From Albifimbria verrucaria (taxonomy: Eukaryota; Ascomycota; Sordariomycetes; Hypocreales; Stachybotryaceae), in the NCBI GenBank assembly GCA_020081605.1, contig JAHREC010000019.1, positions 248,001 to 312,000 on the forward strand: DNA of 64,000 nt. Reading direction: 5' to 3'. How positions within the stretch are numbered: position 1 is the first letter of the stretch; each line of letters starts with the position of its first letter. Below are positions 22,216 through 33,408 of this stretch, piece by piece. The position numbers were made by a program, and so were the translations under genes. Under the pieces are notes generated by a model, which worked only from the letters and a program-made list of their open reading frames with translations, was not told the origin of the DNA and ran no database searches.

Positions 22216-24096
22216 TTAGGTGCAAGTAGAGATCTCAGCTCGGGGTCTGATAAGGGGCTTGCCTTTACGCCTAACCATAGTCCTCTGCTCAAAATCAAAG
22301 GCCAACCCAATCAAGTCTCGCTCGCCCCAGGGCTTTCCCAAGAAGCTCAGACCAAACGGAATACCAGGACCTGAGAGCACAGTACCGAGACGTGTGTCGA
22401 GCTGCATGTTGTCCGAGTAGTACCCTAGCGGAACTGTTATCACTGGCGCACCGACCACTGCAGCATATCGCGCCGCTATTGAGGTGGGTAAGATGACTGC
22501 GCTGAGTCGGTGCCGGTCCAAGGCGCCGAGAAGCCCTCCTGGCCCTCCAAGGTGTTGAAGTTCCTGGTAAGCCTCCCAGAACTTGGGATCCGTGTTATTG
22601 TAAGCCAGCTCGCCTGTTTCGCCTAGAGCCATGTCCCAGATGTATGTATTGCGTCTAGGGTAATCCTCAATGCAACCGTGGCTTTTGGTCCAGTTGCGAA
22701 CATCATTGAGGGTGTGTACGTCTGCTGGATTGTAGCTAAGTTTATCAAGATAGCTCGGCAGGTTGACAATATAGTCGGCCAGGCAGATCCTAGCTTCATG
22801 GGGCTATTCTTCAGCTCCCGAGCCATTGAAAATTCGGCGTCAATTATAGTGGTGCCGAAGGTTTTCATTACTTTCAGCGACTCTTGGAAAGCTCTGATTT
22901 CTTCAGCAAGAGCAGCTCGTTCAGGCTCATTGGTGTTGGACTCCAGTTCCAGGGCGATCACATTCCAGGGTACACCAATGCGCGCTCCTCTAAGGCTCCC
23001 TAGCCTACAGGCACTGGTGTAATCCGGTATCATTGGAATCGCGGATGTATAATTATCTGCCGAATCTTTGCCTGCAATAACCTGCAAGATACGAGCGGCA
23101 TCCGTTACAGTCCGCGCTAGGGGCCCAACGGTATCTTGGTGCTCGGAAATGGGAATTACTAGATCACGCGAAACTAGACCCAGTGTTGGTCGTATGCCGA
23201 CTACAGCACTTCGATGTGCTGGATAAAGTATCGATCCTCCTGTATCGGTGCCTATCGAGGCAAATGCGAGGCCTAAGTCTGTGGCGACACCGCTGCCTCC
23301 GGAGCTACCACTTGGATCCTGGTTCAAATGATATGCGGCAACTATTTGTCCGCCATGCGCAGACCACCCATCGGGGTATTATTAGATCGGAAATTAGCCC
23401 ACTGGGACAAATTTGCTTTCCCCAATAGCACAGCTCCGGCTTTTCGAAGCTTGCTGGCTACAGTGGAGTCTCTGGGAACAGTCGCACCAAGCAAGACGAA
23501 GGACCCAGCTTCACATTGATCTTAGCCCACAGCTTGAGCAAGGGTAATAAACGAGATCGGTTGCTTACCTGTATTATTCATTTCGTCATGAGTGGCAATA
23601 TTATTCTTCAATAGTATCGGTATGCCGTGTAGTGGCCTGCAAGAGTAAGTAAGTACATTGCAAACTCACCTCCTTGCCAAACTGACTTACCCTCTACGAA
23701 TGTTGTTTTTCGCTCTAGATCCATCAACTTTGCGATTTTCAAAGCGTCGGGATTGATTTCAGTGACAGCATGCACAATAGAATTCACTTCCTCGATCCGT
23801 TTCAGATATGTCTATTTCTCAGTTAGATGCAGAATTCACGTATTCTGGCGTATGGGACAATTATACCTGGACGAGATCAACTGTGTTAAATTTGCCTTTT
23901 TCTAATCCAATGGTGAGGTCTTCAAGCGTTGCCTCAGCAAGTGATGGGAAGTGCAAGCATCTAGATTCTGCTTGGTTCTTAGCACTATCCCATGATAGGC
24001 TGAAAGGTTGCGATACTGTAACGTACCAGCGAGGGCAATAGCACTCGTGAGCGCTATTAGCCATAATGGCAACTTGAAGCTTCTTAGCGAGACCAT
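22216..24096 (-). CDS. Secreted amidase (amidase-signature family)
   Basis: Hydrolyses C-N amide bonds using a Ser-cisSer-Lys triad. Start 24096 gives a leader (MVSLRSFKLPLWLIALTSAIALAG), then an intron and the usual N-terminal helix (ATLEDLTIGLEKGKFNTVDLVQ). The lysine lies in PLHGIPILLKNNIATHDEMNN, the two serines in QDPSGSSGGSG and GTDTGGSI. Several short introns lie between 24025 and 23540. Two frame breaks at runs 23373-23376 and 22800-22803 are each mended by one base; the frame then reads NTPDGWSAHGGQ and NSPHEARICLADYIVN. The C-terminal part, GPGIPFGLSFLGKPW, is typical. Length about 560 residues is normal. Fungal members of this group act on aliphatic or aromatic amides or on peptides; the leader suggests export. 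Confidence 0.85.
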
Positions 24097-26462
24097 TATG
24101 AGTAGATTGACTGCAATTTCAGACGTGCAAGGAAGCGTGGTTTGCAGTTACACTCTACCGACATCTTTCTTCAGGGGGTCGAAGACAACTTATAGGCAGC
24201 ACCCTGAGCAGCTGAGCTCCCTGATCACATTTGAGCAAGGTCTAGTTTGCGTAAGATTATTATTAGGTAAAAGCCTGGGCTGTGTATTAGAGGCTCATTT
24301 GACGCGAGTCTCACATCATCTTGGAGCTTGAGTCTATCATGACTGTCAGCATTTAGGACGCAATGGGCCATGCCAATATCGATAATATGTTTCGACATGC
24401 GGTTCTTCTTAGTTACAAATCACTCGCTTACTTGTAATAGTGAGAGTATCCTTAGGCCAACTCATATCTCCATCCATGGACCAGCTCAACTGATAGCCCT
24501 GACGAGTGTCAGTTCGAGACAGAGAGAATGACAACAAGCACCGCAATAAAATCATTCTAAGACTGCTGTTCCCATTGTTTCCTTATTATAGAATCAACTT
24601 AAGCTTGCCATACAATGGGAACAATTGACAGCTACCAGACCGGGCGTAGAGAGTCCGTGCAACGGATTAGGCTGCGCGGAACTATCCGTGTCCAGAGTCA
24701 CGAGGAAATAGCGTGGCGTCATTTCCAACAGATCACTGCCACCATTTGGAACTAACAATGTAGTCTAATTTAAAAGCCGAAATCAACTTTCGTATATCAG
24801 CCTATGCCCTGACAGACTAGATTGCAAGACAACGGCACTACCCCAGCAGAGCTTGTCACTGTAGTCATGGTAGTTGGGCGTTCCGGTCACAGCCATGTAT
24901 CCAAAGCATGCATGACGATCAACCTACTGGGCTGTGAGGCAGCCACTGGAGGTTTCTAGTCGTTATCTGGAAGGAATGAACGAGGATGCTACAAGAATGG
25001 AAGAATTGTACGAGGTAGCGCCGGGGTGGGGCCGAGCTGGCGAACGTCACTATCCATCCTGGCTTGATTGCTGCATTGGCTATGGCCAGTGTTAGCTATA
25101 AGATATTGGGAGCTCGATACGGTAAGACTAGGTCACTCCTCCTTAGGTAAAAACATCGAGTTCCGGTGTACCTGCGTCTTCCTCGCAACTGGTAACCGAT
25201 TCTTGAGACTCTAGGATAGAGTCAACCTCCAAACGGCCAAACACAGCATGAGTTATCGTAAATTAGAGCATTTAATAAGTTCCTGGCACTACTCACATCT
25301 GATCATAAGTAGTACTACATGGGGTTGGATGAGATGCCATAGTTATAGTGCAGTCACAACAATTTCTGTAGCCACAACGTTTGGATGTCAATACCGGCAA
25401 CTCAAGAGTTTGGCTTCATCCATGTTTGCTCCAGACAGGTAAGATTTGCGTGATTCGAATTCATCTGGCAGCATATTTGATTCGATTCAACTATTATGAT
25501 CGGTTTCTTCCGTTCCTGTTACCGTTCAACGCAGCAATCTTTTTTTTTTGCTCCCCGCAACAAGTCGCTGGGCAATCAGCGATTCCTGCTACAACCAGGT
25601 AGGACCTCTAGCCAAAGACTAGGACATCGCGTCAAGAGGCTTTAGAAGTGGACGAATCAGGCATCGAGCGATGTGAAGCCACTTAAGTTCTTTCTAAGGA
25701 AGGTCATCCGCTGACATATTTCAGGCCTTTCAGGATTTAAATCTCGACTCACTGTATCGTTATTTTCTTCGCAATGGGCTGCTTGATATTCGTCAAAAGC
25801 TTCGGCAAGACATGATTGTCCTGTTAATTAATCAGCGGAATGCTTGACGTAGGTATCGTGGCACTACCTCTGCCTGTAATTGAGCGGCAATCTAATGCCT
25901 TGATATTTGTTTTAATAAAGATGGTCCCGCCAAAGTTAAGATGGGTGAATTGACTGGCAGGATACCCGTGTTTTGGGAAAACTATCGAGCTTCCACCAGC
26001 CCCCAAATTTATCGTCGCAAGAAAGTAATGATAGAAATGCCACCCGTTGCTCACATAAGGGATCTATGACATGCTTCAAGTACAACATTGTCGCCAGAAA
26101 TGGTATCCAGGCTCCATAGGAACGAATTGTGTGAAAATGGTTGGGGTCAGTGTGTTGATTTGGATCTACTTGCCACAGCAGTTATAACGCGATAAAGCTA
26201 CTGCAAAATTTACGGAGCAAGTCGAGATAATAAGGCCAGAACTTAGCAGGCACAGCTTAATCAAGCTCTACTATCTTTCTTCTGCTATTTGGAAGTATTG
26301 AAACAAATGACGTATTCACGCTAAATCGTATGGATGGTTGCACAGCTCTACCACATACTTACAGCAGAACCAATCAAGTTAACTTGATAATCTTTACCCC
26401 GCAAACTCTTCCCGTGGCGCTCTCATGTCGTATAAACTGGCATCTTTGGATGTTCGTCAACC
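24097..26462. other. Gene-poor interval of 2.4 kb
   Basis: No gene supported. Open frames at 25248-25602 (plus) and 26054-25824 (minus) are short, overlap nothing conserved and lack leaders. A T-run of nine lies near 25541-25549. The right part must hold the promoter of the DUF3445 gene; the left part that of the amidase. Confidence 0.35.
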
Positions 26463-28107
26463 GTGAAACTGCTCCACTGTCACAGAAATAACGTATCCAG
26501 CATCCTTAGATCAGGAAAGGCCCAAATCCTGAATTTTGTATGGTTACTTTCGTTTTCTGTTTTGATGACCAATATCTCGATAACCTGTGGCTTACCATCG
26601 ATTCCGGCTATGCTTCTCGCATGCTTTGTGGTGCTTTTCGTCCTTATTTTTCTTCATGGAAGGGTTCCTCACAAAATGTTCTCCTATGCCCAGTCCTGGC
26701 TTCTGGGTCAACAAAAGGGATCCACTGAGACAAATTATGTTGACGTCTTTCCTCCATCGCAACACGATACACTTGCTGAAGTTTTACCTGGCGCATTTTG
26801 TCCGCCATCAACAGCTAAAGGCTTATCAAAATCATTGTTACTCGGTTTGAAATCTGACTATAGAACGGCCGAACCCCGACTTTTCATTTTTAGCGGGTTC
26901 ACTGTTGCTGAAGTCAAGGCTCTTGGCGACTTTCCCAATTATGCAAAGCTATCAGGGTGCCTTTGCCGTCACCACTTGCGGAGTTCAATATCAACACTGC
27001 TCTGCCACGGCCCTACAGACCCTTCCGTTGGAAATATCATCAAACTATGGGTATGTGTAGATCACGGTTTCCCTTGGTTCTCTTCGAGTTTCCTCACATG
27101 GTTATAGCGTACTCCAGAATGGATAATGACTATTGGATTGAACTTGAAAATTCTTACCGAGAGCGTACCCGTCAGAGGCAAAATCTATTTGCCAAGCACG
27201 GGAGAGAAGTCCTGCAAGCATTGCCCGGGACAGAACTAGCATGCAAGGAGTTAATGGAAATGGTTATCCAGTTTCTATGTACTCGATACCCAAAGCAATT
27301 TTACCTCGATCGGAACGTACTCCATAATAACATTCTCAACACACGGGCAAACTTAACTATAGAACATCCCTTGCATGTTCTCCTGAACCATGTACCAGAG
27401 GATTTCGCGTTATTGATGAGAGACGAATCTACAGGACGTTACGTATTCCAAGCAGGAATCATTTGCTCATCCCTAGGATGGACACTAGGCACCAAGATTG
27501 GCAAGGATATGTCAACCGTCCATGAACCGGTCCCTGATTTCAAGGACAAACTTTCATTTAGCCTTGACCGGTTAGTCTCTCGATGTTTACTCTTGATTTG
27601 TAGAAATCTGACGCTCTTTACAGCTTTTTTACCAAAATGAAAACACAGAATCCTATACAAAGAGGCTCGTGGGGCTTGGAAGTTGGCCAGCCACTTTACC
27701 TGCCAGAGGACGACCCTGGATTCGCTCTCAGAACACACCAAAGCCCCAAAATAAGTGAAAAGGATGTATATCTGCGCGTAGACTGGCAGACATTGCGCAG
27801 GCTTCCATTGTCTGGCGCTATTGCTTTCAATTACAAAGCTCTTTTCACACCTTTACGAGAGTTCCGTGATGAGCCCTATATACCATCTCTTGTCCTCAAA
27901 GTTTTGAATGAAGGCAATGAAGAGATACTCAAGTATAAAGGCACGTGGCACGTTGAGCACGTCGTTAAGCCCAGTTTAGTGGAGTACGAGAGGTGGCAAC
28001 TTGAACAAGGCTTGATAGAACGAAATTGGGAGCCCCGGACATTGGACGAGGCACCCTTCTTTCCAGAGTGGGAGAAGAAGCTAACAAATAAGAATCAGCC
28101 TGGCTAG
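26463..28107 (+). CDS. Membrane-anchored DUF3445 (heme-dependent oxidative N-demethylase-like) protein
   Basis: The DUF3445 family includes the catalytic subunit of bacterial heme-dependent oxidative N-demethylase; fungal members are uncharacterised as far as I know. The N-terminus has two hydrophobic segments (residues 25-43 and 46-64: VWLLSFSVLM..., MLLACFVVLFVLIFL). The domain then shows EFNINTALPRPYRPFRW, KYHQTM, ELMEMVIQFLCTRYP, CSSLGW, the VHEPVP loop and VDWQTLRRLPLSGAIAFNYKALF, all hallmarks of the family. Introns are at 27050-27107 and about 27570-27623. One frame break at 26955-26957 (a G run one base short) separates LSG from VPLPSPL. Length is about 510 residues. The natural role could be oxidation of an amine or another N-containing compound at a membrane, which is inference. 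It sits between an amidase and a small repeat-peptide gene. Confidence 0.8.
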
Positions 28108-28202
28108 TTCATTGTAATATTTTACAACGGACTTCAATCGGAGAAGTAGATTGTTCTAACAGTAACAATGATTTATTGAGACTTGGTTCAATAGTTCAAG
28201 CC

Positions 28203-28227
28203 CATCTCCGGCTTAGTACCGGAGATG
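28203..28227. repeat. Perfect 9-bp inverted repeat with 7-base loop
   Basis: CATCTCCGG and CCGGAGATG flank CTTAGTA. The hairpin lies about 100 bases after the stop of the DUF3445 gene and before the 3' end of the repeat-peptide gene. It could form in the 3' UTR of either convergent transcript, or be a palindromic protein-binding site. Confidence 0.5.
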
Positions 28228-28367
28228 TCCACGTCCTTCTCTGATATGATTTATTTCAAATCCGTTTGCTAAGATCTTGAATATGATAGCCCATGATTCA
28301 GTCTGATACTATAAGTACGCAGTTGCGATTGCTCGAGTATGCCTCTCCGTGGATTGAATCGTAGGCT

Positions 28368-28658
28368 TCACCAGTATGTGGAACCCCGCTTAGGGCAAGT
28401 TGTGCCGCTGCAAATATACTCGTCGCCAACCTTCCTGCATGAGCAGCCTCTCTTTGAGGCATGTTCAATGTCCCGCTCAGATATAGGAGATCCAACAATG
28501 AAGTCCTTGGGGCAGGTTGTGCCGCTGCAGATGTATTCGTCGCCGAGCTTCCTGCAAGAGCAGCCTCTCCGTGTCTCGAGATTGGAAAGGGCTGGGCTGG
28601 GGAGCGCAACCGCCAGGCTTGAGAAAAGGGTAATGATAGTTAAAATAGAGTATTTCAT
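28368..28658 (-). CDS. Secreted precursor with two near-identical four-cysteine repeats between Kex2-type sites
   Basis: Ninety-six codons without intron. Residues 1-19 form a strong signal peptide (MKYSILTIITLFSSLAVAL). After a short pro-part, RR at 30-31 precedes repeat 1 (residues 32-51), a 20-residue spacer ends in KR at 69-70, repeat 2 occupies 71-90, and RGSTYW ends the protein after another dibasic KR (90-91). The repeats differ at one residue only (Leu/Val) and each has cysteines at positions 2, 4, 13 and 18 (GCSCRK...YICSGTTCPK). Dibasic sites are cut by the Golgi protease Kex2 in fungi, so two nearly equal 20-residue disulfide peptides could be released. This layout resembles Kex2-processed repeat proteins and fungal peptide pheromone or RiPP precursors, but I do not recognise the repeat. 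No function is claimed. Confidence 0.75.
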   Translation of the reverse strand: MKYSILTIITLFSSLAVALPSPALSNLETRRGCSCRKLGDEYICSGTTCPKDFIVGSPISERDIEHASKRGCSCRKVGDEYICSGTTCPKRGSTYW

Positions 28659-28688
28659 AATTGGAACTGGCGATGGCTTGCGCTTCTA

Positions 28689-29283
28689 AGCAGTTGAATG
28701 GTTTTCGTGGTGAGGACTGTAGCTGCTCTGAACAAACTGAGAGAGGGAGGCACCACCGAATCTTTATATTTTGGTGTCAAAGCTGTATCTATCGATTTTC
28801 AGACGGCACATGCTGTCATTGAGGCTAACCAGATGGGTTGAATTTTGCGAAGCGTCTAACCGGGCGACGTCAGCTATCGAAGTCGCCGCTGCACAACGTT
28901 TGATAAACATTTACAAAAGTGCTTTGCTACATTCGTTAATAAAATGAAAGAAAATGTGGTCTATTCGGCGCCGATGCCTAGATTAGGACGAATATGCGTC
29001 GAAGGATTCCATCTATACTGTTTTCCAGTGTAGTTATACCCACCCAAAAAGCACCATCCCAGAAGCAGTAGGTGAATGAATGAAAGATTACATTTTTCGG
29101 GAAGTTCTCAGGACATTTCATAGATAGACCGAACCTACAGTAGCTTCATTCTTGATCATGAGATAGATCCTACGAGAAACAACTAGTACATACTGGTAAG
29201 TAACAGGAGATGCAAGAAAGGTAAGTGCCATTTTTTCATGAAAGCAGAATGTCTCGATGGCTGCAGCCGACATCATGGGATTT
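28689..29283. other. Intergenic region, nothing seen
   Basis: About 600 bases between the repeat-peptide gene's promoter side and the 3' end of the C2H2 regulator. No gene or repeat recognised. Confidence 0.35.
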
Positions 29284-31961
29284 CTATTGACGCTTCTTCT
29301 TTACCATGTCCCTGTAACGTTCGAGACCTGCGCCGATGATATTGATAAATGGCCATTGCGTATTGCTCTTGAAGAAGTGTCCCCATATCCTCAGCACTGC
29401 AGAACCTAGCATCTTCGCGTCTCGAAACTCAGTCAAATTCTCATCCTCGTCTGCAAAATCAACAACGAGATAAGCCTCTTCTACTATGCTGCGTACCCAA
29501 TGCAGAATACGGTGCTCACTATCTGAGCAAAGGTATCAGCTCTGGCTCAGAAGCCTCAGGACAGCATTGGGTACTTACCACTCAAAGGCGTGGCATCAAC
29601 AGTCTCGCCAACTGTGCATAGCCATTTACTCAACAGAACACTGCACTCCAAACTTGATAAAGAGTGCCGTACACTCCAAAAAATGCCTGGCTTCGAGCGA
29701 CCCTGTCGACACCCAATCTGACAGGGATACTCAGCATGTGGACGGCATACAGCAATGCCGCAATGATGCCGTCACTGCGTCCGACATTCGGTGAGCGGTT
29801 GATTGCTTGAGCGATGCGTTCAGGATCCCGTGTTTCTAGCTGGCGGTATGGCCCCAGATGAAGATGTATTCGAACGTAGGCTAGTGCGAGGAGTGAACTA
29901 GAGGTAAATGGGATGGGGCCATTTTCGTTGTTGGGATCAAGACTGGACTCGGCAGCTTGTTGCCAGCCTGCTGTCCAAGACCGGAGGCCGCGCCTTTTAC
30001 TCGTTAATGAAGCTCATATTGTAAGTGAGTTCTGAGAAGTGACTCACTCTAACTTTTCGACTTCTTCAGCTGGCAGAGCTGCCGATGAATTCATGGCTGG
30101 TAGATTCAAATCCCGGACAATATGTATTCTCTGCAGTAAGCCATGTAAAAGCACATAGTTACCTAATGGAGTCGGTATAGGATCCAAGGGAGTTGTGTTG
30201 TTGTTTCTCAAGAGCAAAGATAACGCGTCTTGGAAGTGAAGCTGCTGCTTCTTGACTTCTTTCGTGGCAGCCTGCCATTGTGCCGCCGTGGTTGCTTTCC
30301 ACTCTTTTGTGGAGCATGGCAAACGCAGTGCTACCTCGTTGCTGCGCAAGACAGGATACACGTTGTACGCGATGCTGTGAGTATGCAAGAAGGAGAAGGC
30401 GATGAGTTTGGAGCGCCGCCGGGACTCTTGATCAATCCAGGAATACCAAGCCCCTCGTTGGGGTTGCTGCCGGGACTGCATGGGAGGAATGATTTCAGCA
30501 GCCTCTGGGTCATCTTCCAGCCCTGCGTGTCGCAGAATATGGGTCAGGTGGCTCTGAAGAGCAAAGGCTTCCTTGACCATGGATGCTTTGGGTTCCCATG
30601 TGGCATAGCCCATCAGCGCGATGAGTGCCCGAATAGTTTCAATGGGGTCCCATGAGGAAGTACCTGCTCGTCCGGCTCGAGTTGCACCAGGATTGTTGCC
30701 AATCGCCAGAAGAGAAGCAATACTTGGAATTTGTGCGATCTTGTCCATCAAAATCGCCTTACCGGCGTAGAACAACCTCTCTGACACGCGATACTCAAAG
30801 CTGTATTGTGCACCCACAGCAGCTATGCCAAGGACCATTTCCAAAGAGTGATCAAGGATGCGCCATGTAGGAGAGTGTATGAACGGCATGTGGGAATGAA
30901 ACCCTTCAAACCAAGAGGTAACATATCGGGTCATGGCGTGACGGGAAGGGAACTTGAAGGCTGGGTCTAAGATGCCGGAGAATGCCTCGAGCGATACATG
31001 GAGCTTAGCCATTTCTTCCTCTGTAACCCTGAAACGTTGGACTTCGGGGTCAACAGCTCTGGGATCTAAATTTTGAGTGAGTTGATTTTCTCATGATTCA
31101 TGGAAGAGAGGATATGGCTTACGGCTTTCCGCAGCATGATTAACTATTCTGTTTCCGGTTGGGGCGGACGGCAGCCATGAGCTGAATGGTGTTCCTGCTC
31201 TTTGTCTGTTACCCGTTCGAGGTGAAGGTGTATCTTCATGAGAATAACTTGATATTGCATCAGCTAACTCGTTATCCTTCTCAAAGGGCCCACTGAAGAA
31301 CGGGCTCCACACGGCAGGGAGCCCGACACCGTCAAGGAAACTTGCAAACTCGGCAAAATGAGGATCAAAGATGACATTGTCGCTGCTTGTGATGTTCGGA
31401 GAGGTAGGCGTAGGAGGTGCGTCGTCAAAGAGTTGCGAAGAAAGGATACTCTGGGTGTAATCTTGTCTTCCCATATTGCCTTCGTCACCAACTCTGTGAG
31501 TACTGAGCTGTAATTGCTGGCCAATCCAAGGATCTGCACTACTCAACCCGGACAGTGACACGGCAGCTGCAAGGTCAGCATCTGCTGTAGGGGACGCGTC
31601 AGGTAGAGCATCTTGCTTATGGGACTGGAGTCGCTGATGTCGGGCCAGGAGGTCTCGGCGAGTAAACGCAGCACCGCAATGGCATGCATAAGGCTTTTCC
31701 TTGGTATCTAAAACAAGAGTGTCAGCATCAATAACAAGAAAGCAGAAGGCGGTAAGGCTCACGAGTGCGGACATGGCGCTCTAGATGTTCCGTTCGCTTG
31801 AAAGTCCTTCCACAATGGGAACACATGCGCAAAGAACCGCCGGTGCACAAAATGCCCCTGTTCAACGCAGCATCCCTTCTCCTTCGCTTAGGCAAGGGTT
31901 GCGAAGACTGGCTGTAACCATGTGAAGGCGGGTACGTGTTATGGGTGTTGTGGGGTAGCAT
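29284..31961 (-). CDS. C2H2 zinc-finger plus fungal-specific transcription factor domain regulator
   Basis: Nuclear regulator of about 800 residues. Exon 1 (from 31961) encodes a basic stretch (PKRRRR) and finger 1 (MCSHCGRTFKRTEHLERHVRT); after a short intron finger 2 follows (PYACHCGAAFTRRDLLARHQR). A Ser/Thr/Pro-rich linker leads to the fungal-specific domain (FKFPSRHAMTRYVTSWFEGFHSHMPFIHSPTW, GAWYSWIDQESRRRSKLIAFSFLHTH). The last exons carry LLSKWLCTVGETVDATPLS and EHRILHWVRSIVEEAYLVVDF, with the stop at 29284-29286. One frame break near 29637 (a base lost in a TT run of the gene) separates QVWSAV from LLSKWL. This domain order is a known fungal class. It is transcribed away from the SDR at 32431, so the two share a 470-base upstream region, a common arrangement for a cluster regulator. 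Confidence 0.85.
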
Positions 31962-32430
31962 TGCAACGGTCTACAGTACACCTCTCTTCACTCCAACACC
32001 ATCAACCTGGTGCATACCTGCCTCCTTGGAGTTGAGGTAGTTCTTGTGGAGAAGAAAGAGCGCGGGGGATGAACCACAGTGGAGATGATGGAGGCTGCTC
32101 GCCTAGCGCCCCCAAGATACGGTCGTCTCCAAATGACTCGTAACCCTGATAACGTCCTCCCTATCAAGCTGGACTAGACACGGGCTATCACGTTATCTTA
32201 GACCTCGTTAACCTCCAAGGGACCCACAGAAATATGACCCCAAGCAAGCGATTGTCTCGCATCTCGCATAGTTGGAGATAATGACGTCCTCTACCCCAAC
32301 TGCAACATCATGACAAGGTGGTCCCTGATAAGTGACAACGTCCCGTGCAGTTGGATGACTTGAGATAACGAGATATGATACACGTAAGTGGTGACACTTC
32401 GTTTCTATCCGAAGAATTAGCAGACACACA
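31962..32430. promoter_or_regulatory. Shared upstream region of C2H2 regulator and SDR
   Basis: 469 bases between divergent starts. A CAAC/GTTG-rich composition and a repeated GATAACG-like element (near 32147, 32278 and 32366) are visible; GATA cores are bound by nitrogen regulators such as AreA/NIT2, but they are common by chance. No TATA box stands out. Confidence 0.35.
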
Positions 32431-33284
32431 ATGGCGCTCTTGAGGAGATTTCCAGGAGTAGCCTTAATCACAGGGGCAGGGGAACAGGTTAATACTCAGC
32501 CCTTTTACCAATCAATTGTTCGCGACATACTGATTTGCCTCCAGGAATTGGAGCTGCGGTTGCAAAGGCCTTTGCTGCAGCCGGTTGTACTCGGATCGCA
32601 CTCACAGACTATAACGAGAAGACGCTTGAGCAGACGTATGATGCTGTTTCCACCATCAATCCGAAAGCTAAGATCTGGTCGTCGGTCGGTGACATTTCCG
32701 ATCCCAATTATGTAACATCGTTAGTTGGCGGCACCATTAAAGCCTTTTCTCGCATCGACTACTCAGTGCATTGCGCTGGTATCCTAGGTGCTGCGCAGCG
32801 ATCTCACGAAACCTCCATCGAAGATTTCGATCGAGTCAACAATGTCAATTACAGAGGTACTTGGATGGTGTCTCGCGCTGCGTTGGCGCAAATGATTCGC
32901 CAAGAGGCCTTGGTGGAACATCCGAAACAACGTGGTGCAATTGTGAACGTCGCCAGTCAGTTGGGTATTATTGCTAGGCCTGGAGCAGCACCATACTGTG
33001 CATCGAAAGCCGCAATCATCAACATGACGAGGTCTGACGCTATCGACTACTCAAAAGATGACATCCGAGTCAACTGTGTTTGTCCTGGGGTCATAGCGAC
33101 CCCTATGACCACGAGTAGCAAGGAAGTCACTGAGAGGTTAAGGCCTGCCATTGAGATTGCCCCAATGGCAAGAATGGGAACACCGGAAGAGGTGGCAGAT
33201 GCGGTGATGTTCCTTTGTTCGGCACAGGCATCATTTGTCCAAGGGCACGCATTGGTTGTAGATGGAGGTTACACGATCAATTGA
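32431..33284 (+). CDS. Short-chain dehydrogenase/reductase (SDR)
   Basis: NAD(P)-dependent oxidoreductase of the classical SDR type, about 265 residues. The cofactor motif TGAGGTGIG is split by an intron (about 32487-32543): exon 1 gives GVALITGAG and exon 2 starts GIGAAVAKAFAAAG. A G run at 32479-32482 one base short breaks the frame exactly here. NSAG-type CAGILG, catalytic serine in NVASQLG, YxxxK in YCASKAA, and PGVIATPM plus GHALVVDGGYTIN at the end are all present. No leader, so it is probably cytosolic. It is the first gene to the right of the C2H2 regulator and is followed by a second amidase on the opposite strand. The substrate is unknown. Confidence 0.85.
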
Positions 33285-33408
33285 TTGCCATGAACATTTA
33301 TAATAATCTTGAGTGATAAAAGCAGTACATTCTCTATGTGACTAGTTCGTTTATCTTAGTTCATGTAATTGATCAGGTGTCATTCTCAACTTCGACTTGC
33401 ACATCCCC

